The translations under genes and the position numbers were made by a program. The notes below the pieces were generated by a model. That model was given only the letters and a program-made list of their open reading frames with translations. It was not told the origin of the DNA and searched no databases. A stretch of DNA of 42,082 nucleotides from Acinetobacter sp. CFCC 10889. Its GTDB lineage: Bacteria > Pseudomonadota > Gammaproteobacteria > Pseudomonadales > Moraxellaceae. The stretch's first letter is position 1. Every line of letters starts with the position of its first letter. Where the stretch lies: contig NZ_LQXQ01000036.1 in the NCBI RefSeq assembly GCF_003268395.1, forward strand, positions 1 to 42,082. Reading direction: 5' to 3'. Of the stretch, positions 15,285 to 25,628 are shown in pieces.

Positions 15285-16277
15285 ATGACCCAACAGCAAA
15301 ATAATACACAGACAACATCATGGTTAAATACTTCAGGTCATGGCATGACCGCCATGCTATTTGCCTGTGCAATGTTGGGTACAACAGCTGTTTGGGCGGT
15401 TGATCCAAGTGTCAAAGAACTGCGCATTGGTTTTCAAAAAAGTTCGATTAACTTTGCGATTGCTAAGCAACAAAAGCTGTATGAAAAAGAATTTCCAAAT
15501 GCCAAAATTTCTTGGAATGAATTTCCCGCAGGACCGCAAATTTTAGAAGCACTAGCAGTGGGTTCAATTGATGTAGGTGTAACGGGTGATACACCACCTG
15601 TCTATGCGCAAGCTGCGAATAAACCGCTGTATTACATCGCTTATGAAGCAGCAAAACCGTTGGCATCAGCAATTTTAGTACCCAAAGATTCTCAGCTTAC
15701 GCAATTAAAAGCATTGAAAGGTAAACGTATCGCAGTCCAAAAAGGCTCAAGTGCACATTATTTATTGGTGCAAGCTGTACGTAAAGCAGGTTTGCAGTGG
15801 TCTGATATTCAACCTGTTTGGCTCAGTCCCGCCGATGCACGTGCAGCATTCCAAAAAGGTGCTGTAGATGCATGGGCAATTTGGGATCCATATTTTGCCT
15901 CTGCACAGTTAGAAGACCAAGCCAAAGTATTAACCTCAGGTCAGGGCTTAAGCCCGAACTATACTTTCTATTTGGCTTCACCTGATTTTGTGAAGAAAAA
16001 TCCTAAAGCCGTTACCAGCATTATCCAACAAATTAATGTAGCAGATCAGTGGGTGCAAGCTAACCGCACAGCAACAGCGCAAATCATTGGACAAAGTACA
16101 GGTTTAAAACCTCAAGTCAGCCAAGCTTTTATTGAACGCCGCCCAAAACCTTCTCGTGCTGCACCATTAACAGCAAAAGTCATCGCAGATCAGCAACAAC
16201 TGGCAAATCGTTTTGCTGAACTCAAAATTATTCCTAAACCAATCAACATTAAGCTAGCCGTTTGGACTGGCAAATAA
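15285..16277 (+). CDS. ssuA: Aliphatic sulfonate-binding protein SsuA (soluble)
   Basis: This 330-aa periplasmic binding protein has a Sec signal peptide ending AVWA before VDPS and no lipobox. It follows canonical SsuA closely: ELRIGFQKSSINF, ISWNEFPAGPQILEALAVGSIDVGVTGDTPP, LSPADARAAFQKGAVDAWAIWDPYF. It delivers sulfonates to the SsuC/SsuB transporter so that SsuD can release sulfite. GAGG precedes the ATG at 15285; an ATG eight codons upstream is less likely. It differs from its neighbour, the lipoprotein paralogue, in the TGD motif and in being soluble. The two may take different sulfonates. Confidence 0.92.
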   Translation: MTQQQNNTQTTSWLNTSGHGMTAMLFACAMLGTTAVWAVDPSVKELRIGFQKSSINFAIAKQQKLYEKEFPNAKISWNEFPAGPQILEALAVGSIDVGVTGDTPPVYAQAANKPLYYIAYEAAKPLASAILVPKDSQLTQLKALKGKRIAVQKGSSAHYLLVQAVRKAGLQWSDIQPVWLSPADARAAFQKGAVDAWAIWDPYFASAQLEDQAKVLTSGQGLSPNYTFYLASPDFVKKNPKAVTSIIQQINVADQWVQANRTATAQIIGQSTGLKPQVSQAFIERRPKPSRAAPLTAKVIADQQQLANRFAELKIIPKPINIKLAVWTGK

Positions 16278-16295
16278 TTTACAAGGACCCGAGCA

Positions 16296-17471
16296 ATGAA
16301 AATTTTTTGGTTTATTCCAACTCATGGTGATAGTCGTTATCTAGGGACAAGTAAAGGTGCACGCCAAGTAGACCATGCGTATATGAAACAAATCGCCGTT
16401 GCCGTAGATAATTTAGGATATGAAGGCGTACTCATCCCAACAGGTCGTTCTTGTGAAGATCCATGGATCACAGCAGCAAGTTTGATTGATGCAACAAAAA
16501 ATCTAAAATTTCTCGTCGCTTTACGTCCTGGCGTGACGACTCCTGCTTTGGCAGCACGCATGGCAGCAACATTTGACCGTCTTTCTAATGGTCGTGTACT
16601 ACTTAATCTTGTGACGGGTGGCGATGAAGAAGAACTGAAAGGTGATGGTGTATATGAAGATCATTCAACACGTTATAAAACTGCGACTGAATACACCACC
16701 ATTTGGCGTGAAATTTTAAAACGCTCACATACAGGTGAATCTTTTACTTTTCAGGGTGAACGCTTAAGCGTAGACAATGCCAAACTGCTTTATCCACCGA
16801 TTCAACAACCTTATCCACCACTTTGGTTTGGTGGTTCTTCGGAAGATGCGATTGAACTTGCAGCGGATCAAGTAGATACCTATCTGACTTGGGGTGAACC
16901 TCCTGCTGCAGTAAAAGAAAAAATAGCCGTAGTAAAAGCACGTGCTGAAGCTAAAGGTCGTCAACTCAATTATGGTATCCGTTTACACGTCATTGTTCGT
17001 GAAACTAACGAGCAAGCATGGCAAGCAGCCGAAGAACTGATTCAATATGTGGATGATGCAACCATCGCAGCAGCACAGAAAAAATTCAAACAAATGGATT
17101 CAGTCGGTCAACGCCGTATGGCTGAATTGCATAATGGTGATCGTAGCAAACTTGAAGTGTCGCCAAACCTTTGGGCAGGTGTGGGCTTAGTCCGTGGCGG
17201 TGCAGGTACAGCATTGGTCGGTGATCCACAAACGGTTGCAGATCGTATCCAAGAATATGCGGACTTAGGTATTGGCACGTTTATTTTCTCAGGCTATCCA
17301 CACTTAGAAGAGTCAATTCGTTTTGCAGAATTGGTCTTCCCTTTATTACCCTTAGAAACACGTAAAAAACTCACACAGCCCAATTTAACTGGTCCATTTG
17401 GTGAGATCGTTGCAAATAATTATACACCTGAGGAAAACAAGCAACAGACACCTGAAAAGGAGCTTGCATGA
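16296..17471 (+). CDS. ssuD: FMNH2-dependent alkanesulfonate monooxygenase SsuD
   Basis: This 391-aa luciferase-fold flavin monooxygenase cleaves C-S bonds in alkanesulfonates, giving sulfite and an aldehyde. It contains the family landmarks [29 protein letters not shown] (Cys 53, matching E. coli Cys 54), [15 protein letters not shown] and [11 protein letters not shown] (Arg 229 and His 231, matching the active-site Arg and His), followed by [24 protein letters not shown]2 must come from a separate NAD(P)H:FMN reductase (SsuE); none is in the cluster, although an FMN-reductase-family gene lies 21 kb away. It overlaps ssuC by four bases (ATGA). Confidence 0.96.
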   Translation: MKIFWFIPTHGDSRYLGTSKGARQVDHAYMKQIAVAVDNLGYEGVLIPTGRSCEDPWITAASLIDATKNLKFLVALRPGVTTPALAARMAATFDRLSNGRVLLNLVTGGDEEELKGDGVYEDHSTRYKTATEYTTIWREILKRSHTGESFTFQGERLSVDNAKLLYPPIQQPYPPLWFGGSSEDAIELAADQVDTYLTWGEPPAAVKEKIAVVKARAEAKGRQLNYGIRLHVIVRETNEQAWQAAEELIQYVDDATIAAAQKKFKQMDSVGQRRMAELHNGDRSKLEVSPNLWAGVGLVRGGAGTALVGDPQTVADRIQEYADLGIGTFIFSGYPHLEESIRFAELVFPLLPLETRKKLTQPNLTGPFGEIVANNYTPEENKQQTPEKELA

Positions 17472-18277
17472 CATCCTTAACAAAAAATAAAAGTTCTACA
17501 GTTTCACGTGGAACGCAACAATTCGGGCAGCGCTTGCTGCCTTGGGTTGTCCCGATTTTACTGATTGTGATTTGGCAAATTTCCTCAAAAACAGGAATCC
17601 TTGAAAGCCGTGTGCTACCAGCACCAACAGCAGTTGTCAGTGCTTTTTGGACATTACTGGTCAGTGGTGAACTTTGGCAACATGTCAAAGTCAGCGCTGG
17701 TCGTGCTCTACTCGGTTTGTTGGTTGGTGGTGGTTTAGGTTTATTGCTTGGTTTGCTAAATGGTTCATCGAAAATTGCCTCAAACTTACTCGATACCACT
17801 TTACAAATGATCCGTAACATTCCAGCTTTAGCTTTGATTCCATTGGTGATTCTTTGGTTTGGTATTGACGAATCAGCAAAACTCTTTTTAGTCGCTGTTG
17901 GCGTATTTTTCCCAATTTATATCAATACTTATCATGGCATTCGCTCCGTCGACCCTCAACTGATTGAAATGGGGAAAAGCTATGGTTTAACACGCTGGCA
18001 ACTGTACAAAGATATTATTTTACCAGGTGCAATGCCTTCAATTTTAGTTGGACTACGCTTTGCGTTAGGATTGGTTTGGGTACTACTCATTGTGGCTGAA
18101 ACGATTTCAGCACAATCTGGGATTGGTTATATGACCATGAATGCCCGAGAGTTTTTACAGACAGATATCGTCTTGGTCGGGATTTTACTGTACGCATTAC
18201 TTGGAAAATTAGCTGATGTCTTAGCACAATTATTAGAACGTTATTTATTGCGTTGGCATTCAGGTTATCAAAAATAA
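17468..18277 (+). CDS. ssuC: Sulfonate ABC transporter permease SsuC
   Basis: This 269-aa inner-membrane permease has about six membrane helices. It carries the coupling EAA loop, [24 protein letters not shown], which contacts the ATPase, and the helix that follows, [21 protein letters not shown]. It transports sulfonates with SsuA and SsuB. It starts within the end of ssuD, so its translation depends on the upstream gene. It ends 10 bases before ssuB, with AAGGA in between. Confidence 0.94.
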   Translation: MTSLTKNKSSTVSRGTQQFGQRLLPWVVPILLIVIWQISSKTGILESRVLPAPTAVVSAFWTLLVSGELWQHVKVSAGRALLGLLVGGGLGLLLGLLNGSSKIASNLLDTTLQMIRNIPALALIPLVILWFGIDESAKLFLVAVGVFFPIYINTYHGIRSVDPQLIEMGKSYGLTRWQLYKDIILPGAMPSILVGLRFALGLVWVLLIVAETISAQSGIGYMTMNAREFLQTDIVLVGILLYALLGKLADVLAQLLERYLLRWHSGYQK

Positions 18278-18287
18278 GGAAACGCTC

Positions 18288-19081
18288 ATGACTGATTTAA
18301 GCATTAGCCAATATGCCCATGATTTGCATGCCGAAGATCATGCGCAAACTGTACCTACCAAATCAGGTGCAGAAATTCACATCGAACAATTACATAAATT
18401 TTATGGTGATGTAAAAGTTCTAGAAGACCTTGACCTCAACATTGAAGCAGGTGAATTTGTTGCGATTGTAGGACGTAGTGGTTGTGGTAAAAGTACCTTA
18501 TTACGTCTAGTGGCAGATTTAGAACAACCTAGTTATGGCGAAATTAAGTTCAAATCTTTACAAAACTTTCGTGAGGGCATCACTTCAGATGACATTCGTG
18601 TCATGTTCCAAGACCCTCGCTTACTGCCATGGAAAAGCATTCTTGATAATGTCAAACTCGTTTAGCTAAACCGCAACATGATAAAGCTGAGCAATTATTG
18701 GAAAAAGTTGGTTTAAAAGAAAAAGCCCAACTATGGCCATCACAACTTTCAGGTGGGCAACGTCAACGTACAGCATTGGCACGTGCTTTGTCACATACAC
18801 CACGAGTTTTATTACTTGATGAACCATTGGGTGCACTTGATGCACTTACACGCTTAGACATGCAAAACCTCATCGAAAAATTATGGCTAGAACAAGGTTT
18901 CACCACGATTTTAGTCACCCATGATGTTAGTGAAGCAGTCCAGCTCGCAGATCGAATCATTTTGCTCGATCAAGGACACATTGCACAACAATTTAAAGTA
19001 GATCTACCCCGTCCACGCCAAAAAGGGGTTAAATTTGCTGAATTGGAACAACAAATTTTAAATGCTGTGCTTTCTACCTAA
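18288..19081 (+). pseudogene. ssuB: Sulfonate ABC transporter ATPase SsuB, with a one-base frameshift
   Basis: The nucleotide-binding subunit has Walker [10 protein letters not shown] (residues 63-70), the Q-loop MFQDP (Gln 108), the signature LSGGQRQR, Walker B LLLDEP and H-loop VTHD. The first frame reads to [12 protein letters not shown] at 18665. The second continues from about 18662. Adding one G at 18660 gives [23 protein letters not shown] and a normal protein of about 264 aa. As written, the signature and Walker B lie outside the first frame, so transport through SsuC would fail unless another ATPase serves. Either a recent mutation or a sequencing error in GG is possible. Confidence 0.85.
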
Positions 19082-19412
19082 GCAAACAATAACAACTTTA
19101 TTGGTCATAAAGTTGTTATCCTTTTAGAAAAGCTATATTCTATTTTTAATTCATTAAAAAATCTTAATAAGCGACAGTTTTTTGCGCTATTCAAAATTAA
19201 AATAATCTTAAAAAAACCATTTATTTTTTGCCATATTTCGGCGCTTATGCATTATTTTTGTGCATATAAATTAAATAAATACCTTTTTTTAATTAAATAA
19301 TAAAACTTCATAATAAATCTGAAGAATATTTAAAAATAGTCACTTAGACCTGTGCACAAATCAGACATTTTACCGTACAATTTAGTGATTATTTTTTTTA
19401 CTCAGTAATGCG
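19082..19412. other. Terminator and regulator leader
   Basis: The stretch contains the ssu terminator (19089-19124) and then an AT-rich leader for the TetR gene. It has no gene and no recognisable RutR-type palindrome. Confidence 0.55.
19089..19124 (+). terminator. Terminator of the ssu operon
   Basis: ATAACAACTTTAT (19089-19101) pairs perfectly with ATAAAGTTGTTAT (19107-19119) across a 5-base loop and is followed by CCTTTT. Confidence 0.85.
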
Positions 19413-20024
19413 ATGGAACAAAAAAAGAGTGCTCAAAAACGACAGCAATTGCTCAATGCCGCTTTAGACGTATTTTCTATTTACGGATTTAACGGTGCAA
19501 GTCTTGAGGAAATTGCTCAACTTGCCGAAATGCACAAGTCTAATATTTTCTATTATTATGAAAATAAAGAGGCTCTGTATGTTGAGGTCTTAACAACAGT
19601 CATGCAAAAATGGCTTGCTCCCTTACAAATGCTCGAAGCAGAGTTAGAACCTGTCGAAGCATTAAGCCACTATCTCACGACTAAAATTGAAGTTTCACGT
19701 ACACAACCGAAAGCCTCTAAACTTTTTGCTTTAGAAATTATTCAAGGTGCACCACATATTTTACCGATCCTCAAAGGTCCATTAAAGAAACTCTTTAAAC
19801 GTAAAGCTAAAGTCATTTCAACATGGCAAGAGCAAGGTAAAATTTCAGCACAAATTGACCCTGAACTCTTGATTATTAATATTTGGGGCTTAACCCAAAA
19901 TTATGCAGATTTCAGTACGCAGATTGAAATGGTCACAGGTAAAACTTTAAAAAATAAAGTCATGTTTCAGCGCTCTGTTGAACACACGATTCATATGATT
20001 TTATACGGTGTCATTCCAAGATAA
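19413..20024 (+). CDS. rutR: TetR-family regulator, RutR-like
   Basis: This 203-aa regulator has a helix-turn-helix around EEIAQLAEMHKSNIFYYYENKEALY (residues 31-54) and a C-terminal domain very like that of RutR: the pattern SRTQPKASKLFALEIIQGAP, IWGLTQNYADFSTQIEMVTG and the last residues YGVIPR. RutR senses uracil and controls pyrimidine-use genes, including the permease RutG. No rut catabolic genes lie beside it. A RutG-type permease with a RutR-like box lies 11 kb downstream. The start ATG at 19413 has no obvious ribosome-binding site. Some paralogues of RutR answer other ligands, so the ligand is not settled. Confidence 0.75.
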   Translation: MEQKKSAQKRQQLLNAALDVFSIYGFNGASLEEIAQLAEMHKSNIFYYYENKEALYVEVLTTVMQKWLAPLQMLEAELEPVEALSHYLTTKIEVSRTQPKASKLFALEIIQGAPHILPILKGPLKKLFKRKAKVISTWQEQGKISAQIDPELLIINIWGLTQNYADFSTQIEMVTGKTLKNKVMFQRSVEHTIHMILYGVIPR

Positions 20025-20054
20025 TTTGCACACGCAAAAACTTGTTTTGGCATA

Positions 20055-20088
20055 CGACCATAGACCGCTATGGTCGCCAGATTTTTTA
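20055..20088 (+). terminator. Terminator of the RutR-like gene
   Basis: CGACCATAG (20055-20063), the loop ACCG and CTATGGTCG (20068-20076) form a perfect 9-bp stem, followed by a T6 run after 6 bases. Confidence 0.8.
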
Positions 20089-20095
20089 TTTGGGC

Positions 20096-20659
20096 TCAAA
20101 TACTTTTATATAATTCTAATAACTTTTGTGCACCAAATAACAAATTTTCCTCCCAGTCCAAATGTGCTGTTTCATTGGCACCATCGGTAATATATTTGAC
20201 TGAAATCAAGCGTACACCTAATTTTTTACACACTTTTGCTAAGGCATAACCTTCCATATCTACTAAATTACACTGTACTTTAGGTAAACCGATTTCAAAA
20301 TTATCACCTGTACCACAAACTCCTTTTGCCAAATCCTTAAAATAGGGTTCTAACTGAATCGCACTTGGAAAATGCTCATCCATCGGTGTAACACCAACAT
20401 CAAAACCTAAAGGCGATACATCCATGTCACGTTGTACAAAAGTGGTGACTTCCACCAGTTCATGAGCATTAAAGACCGAACTACCCGCAGTACCTAAATT
20501 TAATAAAGTTTTGCATTGAGTTTTCTGAATAATTTCAAAGGCTTTAAATGCCGCATTGATTTTACCAATGCCACTATAATGCACAGCAATGTTGTCTTGT
20601 TCAAATAAACCTTTCGATTCACTTGCCAATGCCATCACTAAGGCTAAATCTTGTTTCAT
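20096..20659 (-). CDS. Purine-type nucleosidase (MTA/SAH nucleosidase-like)
   Basis: This 187-aa nucleosidase of the PNP/UDP phosphorylase fold splits adenine from methylthioadenosine or S-adenosylhomocysteine in related enzymes. Visible are YSGIGKINAA (the G-x-G-K substrate loop), LGTAGSS, the ribose-binding NLVDMEGYALAKVC (Met-Glu) and the catalytic Asp in ITDGANE. It is shorter than E. coli MtnN (about 232 aa), so it is a short version and its substrate could differ. The ATG at 20659 opens MKQDLALVMALASES with GAAG upstream; a longer in-frame extension is unlikely. It is convergent with the RutR-like gene and lies downstream of dnaJ behind a terminator. Confidence 0.75.
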   Translation of the reverse strand: MKQDLALVMALASESKGLFEQDNIAVHYSGIGKINAAFKAFEIIQKTQCKTLLNLGTAGSSVFNAHELVEVTTFVQRDMDVSPLGFDVGVTPMDEHFPSAIQLEPYFKDLAKGVCGTGDNFEIGLPKVQCNLVDMEGYALAKVCKKLGVRLISVKYITDGANETAHLDWEENLLFGAQKLLELYKSI

Positions 20660-20708
20660 AGCAATACTTCGATACTTAAAATCTAAGGAAATAAAAATTG
20701 GATAATAA

Positions 20709-20738
20709 AAAAGCCAGCTTGAAAGCAAGCTGGCTTTT
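20709..20738. terminator. Terminator of dnaJ (bidirectional)
   Basis: AAAAGCCAGCTTG, the loop AAAG and CAAGCTGGCTTTT form a perfect 13-bp stem. It lies 18 bases after the dnaJ stop codon. Confidence 0.92.
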
Positions 20739-20755
20739 CTACGTTGAGCGCTATT

Positions 20756-21871
20756 TTAATCAAATAAACGATCAAAGAATGATTTTTTCTTTGGCGATGA
20801 TTTATTGTCATCACCATCCATTGTCGCTTGTAACTCTTTAAGTAACTCACGTTGACGTGCAGTTAAGTTCACAGGTGTTTCCACTACGATACGACAGAGT
20901 AAGTCACCTTGCATGCTGCTACGTACAGGTTTTACCCCTTTACCACGTAGACGGAACATTTTACCTGTTTGCGTACCTTCAGGAATTTTCAAGCTCACAC
21001 GACCTTCTAAAGTCGGGATCTCAATTTCTTTACCCAAAGCTGCATCTGCAATACTCACAGGTACATCCATATACAAGTCAGCACCATCACGTTGGAAAAT
21101 TTCATGCTCACGCACAACCACTTCAACGTACAAGTCACCTGCTTGACCATCACGAATTGCTTCGCCTTTACCTGTCAAACGTACACGATCACCATTGTCC
21201 ACGCCTGCAGGAATAGTCACTTCAAGCGTTTGCTGACGATCTTTTACACCCGAGCCATGACAAGTATTACAAGGATTCTTGATGATCTTACCTTGTCCAC
21301 GACATGTACTACAAGTTTGCTGAACTGAGAAAAAACCTTGCTGCATACGGACTTGACCCGCGCCATGACAAGTTTTACAGGTTTCAACATCATTTGGATT
21401 TTTAGAACCTTTACCATCACATACATCACATGGTGCAGGTGCTGTAAAAGTAACGGTTTTTTTCACCCCTTTCACAGCTTCTTCTAAAGTCAGTTCCATC
21501 ACATAGCGTAAGTCTGAACCACGGCGTGCACGTTGTTGCTGACGACCACCGCCACCAAACGCACCACCGAAGATGTCACCGAACTGGCTGAAAATATCTT
21601 CTGCGCTAAATCCACCGCCACCGAAACCGCCGCCGCCCATACCACCTTCAAAGGCTTGATGCCCCATACGATCGTACATGCTACGTTTTTCGCTGTCAGA
21701 TAAAATCTCGTAAGCTTCAGCGCATTCTTTAAACTTTTCTTCAGCTTCAGCGTTGTCTGGGTTACGGTCTGGATGATATTTCATCGCCATCTTACGGTAG
21801 GCTTTTTTAATTTCATCATCACTAGCGGTTTTAGAAACGCTTAAAACCTCATAATAATCACGTTTAGCCAT
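20756..21871 (-). CDS. dnaJ: Chaperone DnaJ (Hsp40)
   Basis: DnaJ is the co-chaperone that delivers unfolded proteins to DnaK and stimulates its ATPase. The 371-aa protein has the J domain with HPD at residues 33-35, a Gly/Phe-rich region, four zinc-binding CxxCxGxG repeats ([32 protein letters not shown]) and the C-terminal substrate domains. It is full length. The ATG at 21871 gives [10 protein letters not shown], with GGAG 11 bases upstream. dnaK is not adjacent in this window, so dnaJ is a single transcription unit with its own terminator. Confidence 0.97.
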   Translation of the reverse strand: MAKRDYYEVLSVSKTASDDEIKKAYRKMAMKYHPDRNPDNAEAEEKFKECAEAYEILSDSEKRSMYDRMGHQAFEGGMGGGGFGGGGFSAEDIFSQFGDIFGGAFGGGGRQQQRARRGSDLRYVMELTLEEAVKGVKKTVTFTAPAPCDVCDGKGSKNPNDVETCKTCHGAGQVRMQQGFFSVQQTCSTCRGQGKIIKNPCNTCHGSGVKDRQQTLEVTIPAGVDNGDRVRLTGKGEAIRDGQAGDLYVEVVVREHEIFQRDGADLYMDVPVSIADAALGKEIEIPTLEGRVSLKIPEGTQTGKMFRLRGKGVKPVRSSMQGDLLCRIVVETPVNLTARQRELLKELQATMDGDDNKSSPKKKSFFDRLFD

Positions 21872-21962
21872 GATTGGCGATGCTCCACAAAATTTGATCA
21901 ATCTTCACTGCGAAGTAAAATGGGGACGACCCACTACTTTTACAAGTTCGTTCAGAAAAAAA

Positions 21963-22340
21963 TTAGAATACGGCTTTACTTTTTAGATATTTATTGAAAC
22001 CTTTGAGCCATGCATTCAGCAAGTATAACCATGAAATTGCACTAAAAATCACACCAATCACAGTACATGCTTTGACCCAAAGCATAGAATCCCAATAAAA
22101 GAAAATGAGAGGAATAAACCACAATGCAGCAAACGCAGCCAAGACAAGAAAAATAATGATATTTCGCATTACCCACAAAGCTTGAGCTTGAATCCAAACT
22201 TCAGCATGTTCAGCTACAGCAACTTTACGTGCAAGAAAATACGAAATGATGGCGCTAATTATTGTAAATAATGCGAGAAACATAAAGACGTAAGAGATCG
22301 TCATATAACGACGATGCTGTTTGAGATTGTCTTGCCCCAT
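21963..22340 (-). CDS. Small four-helix membrane protein of unknown function
   Basis: This 125-aa integral membrane protein has hydrophobic segments at about residues 14-36, 57-74, 75-83 and 88-108, and charged ends. It is not recognised as a named family. The start at 22340 has a weak ribosome-binding site, and an internal ATG (residue 13) is an alternative. It lies upstream of dnaJ on the same strand with 91 bases between and may share its transcript. No catalytic motif is visible. Confidence 0.6.
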   Translation of the reverse strand: MGQDNLKQHRRYMTISYVFMFLALFTIISAIISYFLARKVAVAEHAEVWIQAQALWVMRNIIIFLVLAAFAALWFIPLIFFYWDSMLWVKACTVIGVIFSAISWLYLLNAWLKGFNKYLKSKAVF

Positions 22341-22419
22341 AGGTGATTTTTATACCTCAATCCATCACATCATTCTACATATTTTGTGTGGAAACGTCTA
22401 ATGCGACTTGCTAGAAAAA

Positions 22420-22463
22420 TTTAGGTGCTACTATATTGAATTTTTCAAAATTTCGCACCTAAA
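22420..22463 (-). terminator. Long-loop inverted repeat after the RND pump gene
   Basis: TTTAGGTGC (22420-22428) and GCACCTAAA (22455-22463) are perfect 9-base inverted arms around a 26-base loop that holds a smaller TTGAA/TTCAA stem. Read on the minus strand the arm ends in AAATTTTTC, so it can terminate the RND transcript. Confidence 0.6.
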
Positions 22464-22475
22464 ATTCATACATTT

Positions 22476-25400
22476 CTAGGAAGATTTTGCATCTTTTTGT
22501 ACTTTAAACCACGCTGCATAAAGCGCTGGCAAGAAAAATAATGTTAAAAGTGTCGCAATTATAAGACCACCCATAATTGCGACAGCCATCGGACCAAAGA
22601 AAATACTGCGCGATAATGGAATCATTGCCAATACCGCAGCCAATGCGGTCAGAATGATCGGTCGAAACCGCCGGACAGTAGCATCTAAAATGGCATTCCA
22701 TTGATCTTGTCCAGATGCGATATCTTGTTCAATTTGATCAATTAAAATCAGCGAGTTACGCATAATCATACCTGATAATGCAATCGTACCAAGCATTGCC
22801 ACAAAACCAAAAGGCTTATTAAACAACAATAAGAATAACACAACACCAATTAAACCCAATGGCGCAGTCAAAAATACGATGAATGACCGTGCAATACTCT
22901 TGAGTTGAATCATTAACAACGTAAATACCACTGCCAAAAATAATGGCATACCTGCATTTACTGAGTTTTGCCCTTTGGCAGATTCTTCAACTGTTCCGCC
23001 AACTTCCACCAGATAACCATTTGGCAATTCTGTACGTAGTTGATTAATCTTTTCAGACAATTCTCCAACCACAGTGGCAGGTTGTAGATGTGTTCGAATA
23101 TCAGCACGTACCGTGATGGTGGGTAAACGATTACGATGCCAGATCAAACCATCTTCAAACTTGTATTGAATATTGGCAATTTGTGACAATGGCACTGAAC
23201 CACCTTGACTGGTTGGCACAGCTAAATTTGCAATTGAACCCACTTCAACACGTTCAGCTTGATCACCACGCAAGCGAATATCAATCAATTCACGTTTTTC
23301 ACGATACTGATTAATCACTGCACCACTGATTGAACTATTTAAGAAATTGGCAATATCAACACTGCTCACCCCCATTTGACGTGCACGGTCTTGGTCGATT
23401 TGCAATGAAATGATTTTGCTTGGCTCACCCCAATCTAAGTGAACATTAGTGGTATTGGCATTTTGCCCGACAATCCCTGACACCTGATGTGCAAACTGAC
23501 GTACTGTATTTAGATCTTCACCTGACACCCGATATTGGATCGGATAGCCAACAGGTGGTCCATTTTCCAATAAAGACACACGAGTACGCACTTGTGGCAA
23601 CAATTGGCGAATTTGAGTGTCTAAAGATTTACGAATTTCATCACGGTCATCAAGTGAAGATGCCAACACGACAAATTGGGCAAAGCTTGCTTGTGGCAAC
23701 TGTTGGTCTAAAGGTAAATAAAAACGTGGTGAACCTGTACCGACATAAGCAACATAATTATCAATACCTTTTTGCTTTGCTAAAAATGCTTCAACTTTTT
23801 TCACCGCTTGTTCAGTGGCTGCCAAAGAAGCACCTTCTTCCAATTTCAAATCCACCAAAATTTCAGCACGATTCGATGGCGGAAAAAACTGCTGTGGTAC
23901 AAATTTAAACATCACCACAGACAAAGCAAAAATCCCAACTGTCACCATAATTACGGTTTTACGATAAGTCACACAAGTATTCACCAACTTTCTAAAGCTT
24001 TGGTAAAACTTGGTTTGGTAAGGGTCGTAATGTTCACCGACATGATGCACAACAGGTTGTGGTTCAGGTTGCTTTCGCAAACGTGCCCATAAGCGTTGAT
24101 ACCACGGCGCTTTTTGGGGTGTTTGATTAAAATCAGGTAAAAGTTTATCACCTAGGTACGGTACAAAAACTACTGCTGCAATCCACGACACGATCAAAGC
24201 AATCGTCACGACTTGGAAAATCGAACGGGTATATTCACCTGTACTTGATGCAGCAGTCGCAATCGGCAAAAAGCCTGCGGCAGTAATCAATGTTCCTGTC
24301 AGCATAGGAAATGCCGTACTGGTCCATGCATAGCCTGCAGCTTTCATTCGGCTATAGCCTTGTTCCATTTTGATTGCCATCATTTCCACAGCAATAATGG
24401 CATCATCAACCAACAAGCCCAAGGCGAGAATCAATGCCCCCAAAGAAATCTTATGCAGTCCAACATCAAACAGATTCATCCCTGCAAAAGTCATTGCCAA
24501 TACAAGAGGAATGGAAAATGCCACTACCAAACCTGTACGGAAACCGAGTGAGAAAAAACTCACCAACAACACGATAATTACCGCTTCGGCTAAGACCTTA
24601 ATAAACTCATGAATACTGCGTTGTACTGCTACAGGTTGATCGGATACTTTTTGCAGTTGCATACCCAGTGGCAATGTTTTTTGTAAATGGGTAAATTCAT
24701 TTTCAAGGTTCTTCCCTAAAGCAATGATGTCACCACCTTTACGCATCGACACCGAAATACCAATGCCATTTTCACTATTAAAACGCATGCGTGGTTGTGC
24801 AGGTTCACTAAAACCACGATAAACCTCTGCCACATCTGCCAATTGAATGGTTTTATCTCCCACCAATAATGGCATTTGTTTCAAGTCATCGACTGATTTT
24901 AAAGCACCACCAACACGCACTTGAATACGGTCTGAACCCGTTTCAAAAAAGCCTGCGCTCGCCATACTATTTTGTTTTTGTAATGCATCTTGAATAGCAG
25001 TGATGGGAATACCCAGTTGCGCTGCTTTAGTATTAGACAGTTCGATCCAAATTTTTTGGTCTTGTAAGCCAACAAGCTCCACTTTACCAACATCTTTCAC
25101 CCGTTGTAGCTGAAGCTGTAAACGATCTGCATATTCTTTTAAGGTGGCATAATCAAAATCTTTGCCTGTTAAAACATAAATATTTCCAAAAGTATCGCCA
25201 AATTCATCATTAAAAAATGGACCTTGTACACCATTTGGCAGTTGATGCTGAATATCACCTACTTTTTTACGGACTTGATACCACACATCAGGAATTTGAC
25301 TCGATTTTAATGAATCCTTTGCCATAAACATGACCATGGACTCACCTGGACGGGAATACGCCATAATCTTGTCATACAGCCCCGTACTCATCAGTTGTTT

Positions 25401-25628
25401 TTCAATACGATCCGTCACTTGTAGCGAAACTTCTTCTGCCGTTGCTCCCGGCCAATAGGTTTGTACGACCATCACTTTAAAGGTAAATGGCGGATCTTCA
25501 CTTTGTGATAATTTTGAATAAGAAACAAAGCCTACAATACCAAGCAATATCATGAAATAAAGCACTAAGCCTTTATTTCTGAGTGCCCATTCAGACAAGT
25601 TAAAGGATTGAAATGCACTCATCATCAT
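22476..25628 (-). CDS. RND efflux transporter (inner-membrane pump)
   Basis: This 1050-aa proton-driven RND pump exports substrates from the periplasm or inner membrane with a membrane-fusion protein and an outer-membrane channel. The topology is the usual two halves, each with a TM cluster and a large periplasmic loop. The TM4 Asp pair is visible in LILALGLLVDDAIIAVEMM. N-terminal residues LRNKGLVLYFMILLGIVGFVSY form TM1. Its layout is close to the TriC/AcrB-like drug pumps rather than the heavy-metal CzcA group, but substrates cannot be read. It overlaps the adaptor gene by four bases (ATGA). No outer-membrane channel gene is present, so it must borrow a TolC-type protein. Confidence 0.92.
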   Translation of the reverse strand: MMMSAFQSFNLSEWALRNKGLVLYFMILLGIVGFVSYSKLSQSEDPPFTFKVMVVQTYWPGATAEEVSLQVTDRIEKQLMSTGLYDKIMAYSRPGESMVMFMAKDSLKSSQIPDVWYQVRKKVGDIQHQLPNGVQGPFFNDEFGDTFGNIYVLTGKDFDYATLKEYADRLQLQLQRVKDVGKVELVGLQDQKIWIELSNTKAAQLGIPITAIQDALQKQNSMASAGFFETGSDRIQVRVGGALKSVDDLKQMPLLVGDKTIQLADVAEVYRGFSEPAQPRMRFNSENGIGISVSMRKGGDIIALGKNLENEFTHLQKTLPLGMQLQKVSDQPVAVQRSIHEFIKVLAEAVIIVLLVSFFSLGFRTGLVVAFSIPLVLAMTFAGMNLFDVGLHKISLGALILALGLLVDDAIIAVEMMAIKMEQGYSRMKAAGYAWTSTAFPMLTGTLITAAGFLPIATAASSTGEYTRSIFQVVTIALIVSWIAAVVFVPYLGDKLLPDFNQTPQKAPWYQRLWARLRKQPEPQPVVHHVGEHYDPYQTKFYQSFRKLVNTCVTYRKTVIMVTVGIFALSVVMFKFVPQQFFPPSNRAEILVDLKLEEGASLAATEQAVKKVEAFLAKQKGIDNYVAYVGTGSPRFYLPLDQQLPQASFAQFVVLASSLDDRDEIRKSLDTQIRQLLPQVRTRVSLLENGPPVGYPIQYRVSGEDLNTVRQFAHQVSGIVGQNANTTNVHLDWGEPSKIISLQIDQDRARQMGVSSVDIANFLNSSISGAVINQYREKRELIDIRLRGDQAERVEVGSIANLAVPTSQGGSVPLSQIANIQYKFEDGLIWHRNRLPTITVRADIRTHLQPATVVGELSEKINQLRTELPNGYLVEVGGTVEESAKGQNSVNAGMPLFLAVVFTLLMIQLKSIARSFIVFLTAPLGLIGVVLFLLLFNKPFGFVAMLGTIALSGMIMRNSLILIDQIEQDIASGQDQWNAILDATVRRFRPIILTALAAVLAMIPLSRSIFFGPMAVAIMGGLIIATLLTLFFLPALYAAWFKVQKDAKSS

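Noticed and set aside
20055..20076. The hairpin as a RutR site (ACCA...TGGT)
   Set aside because: The half-sites are 10 bases apart rather than 2 and the structure ends in a T run, so it is a terminator.
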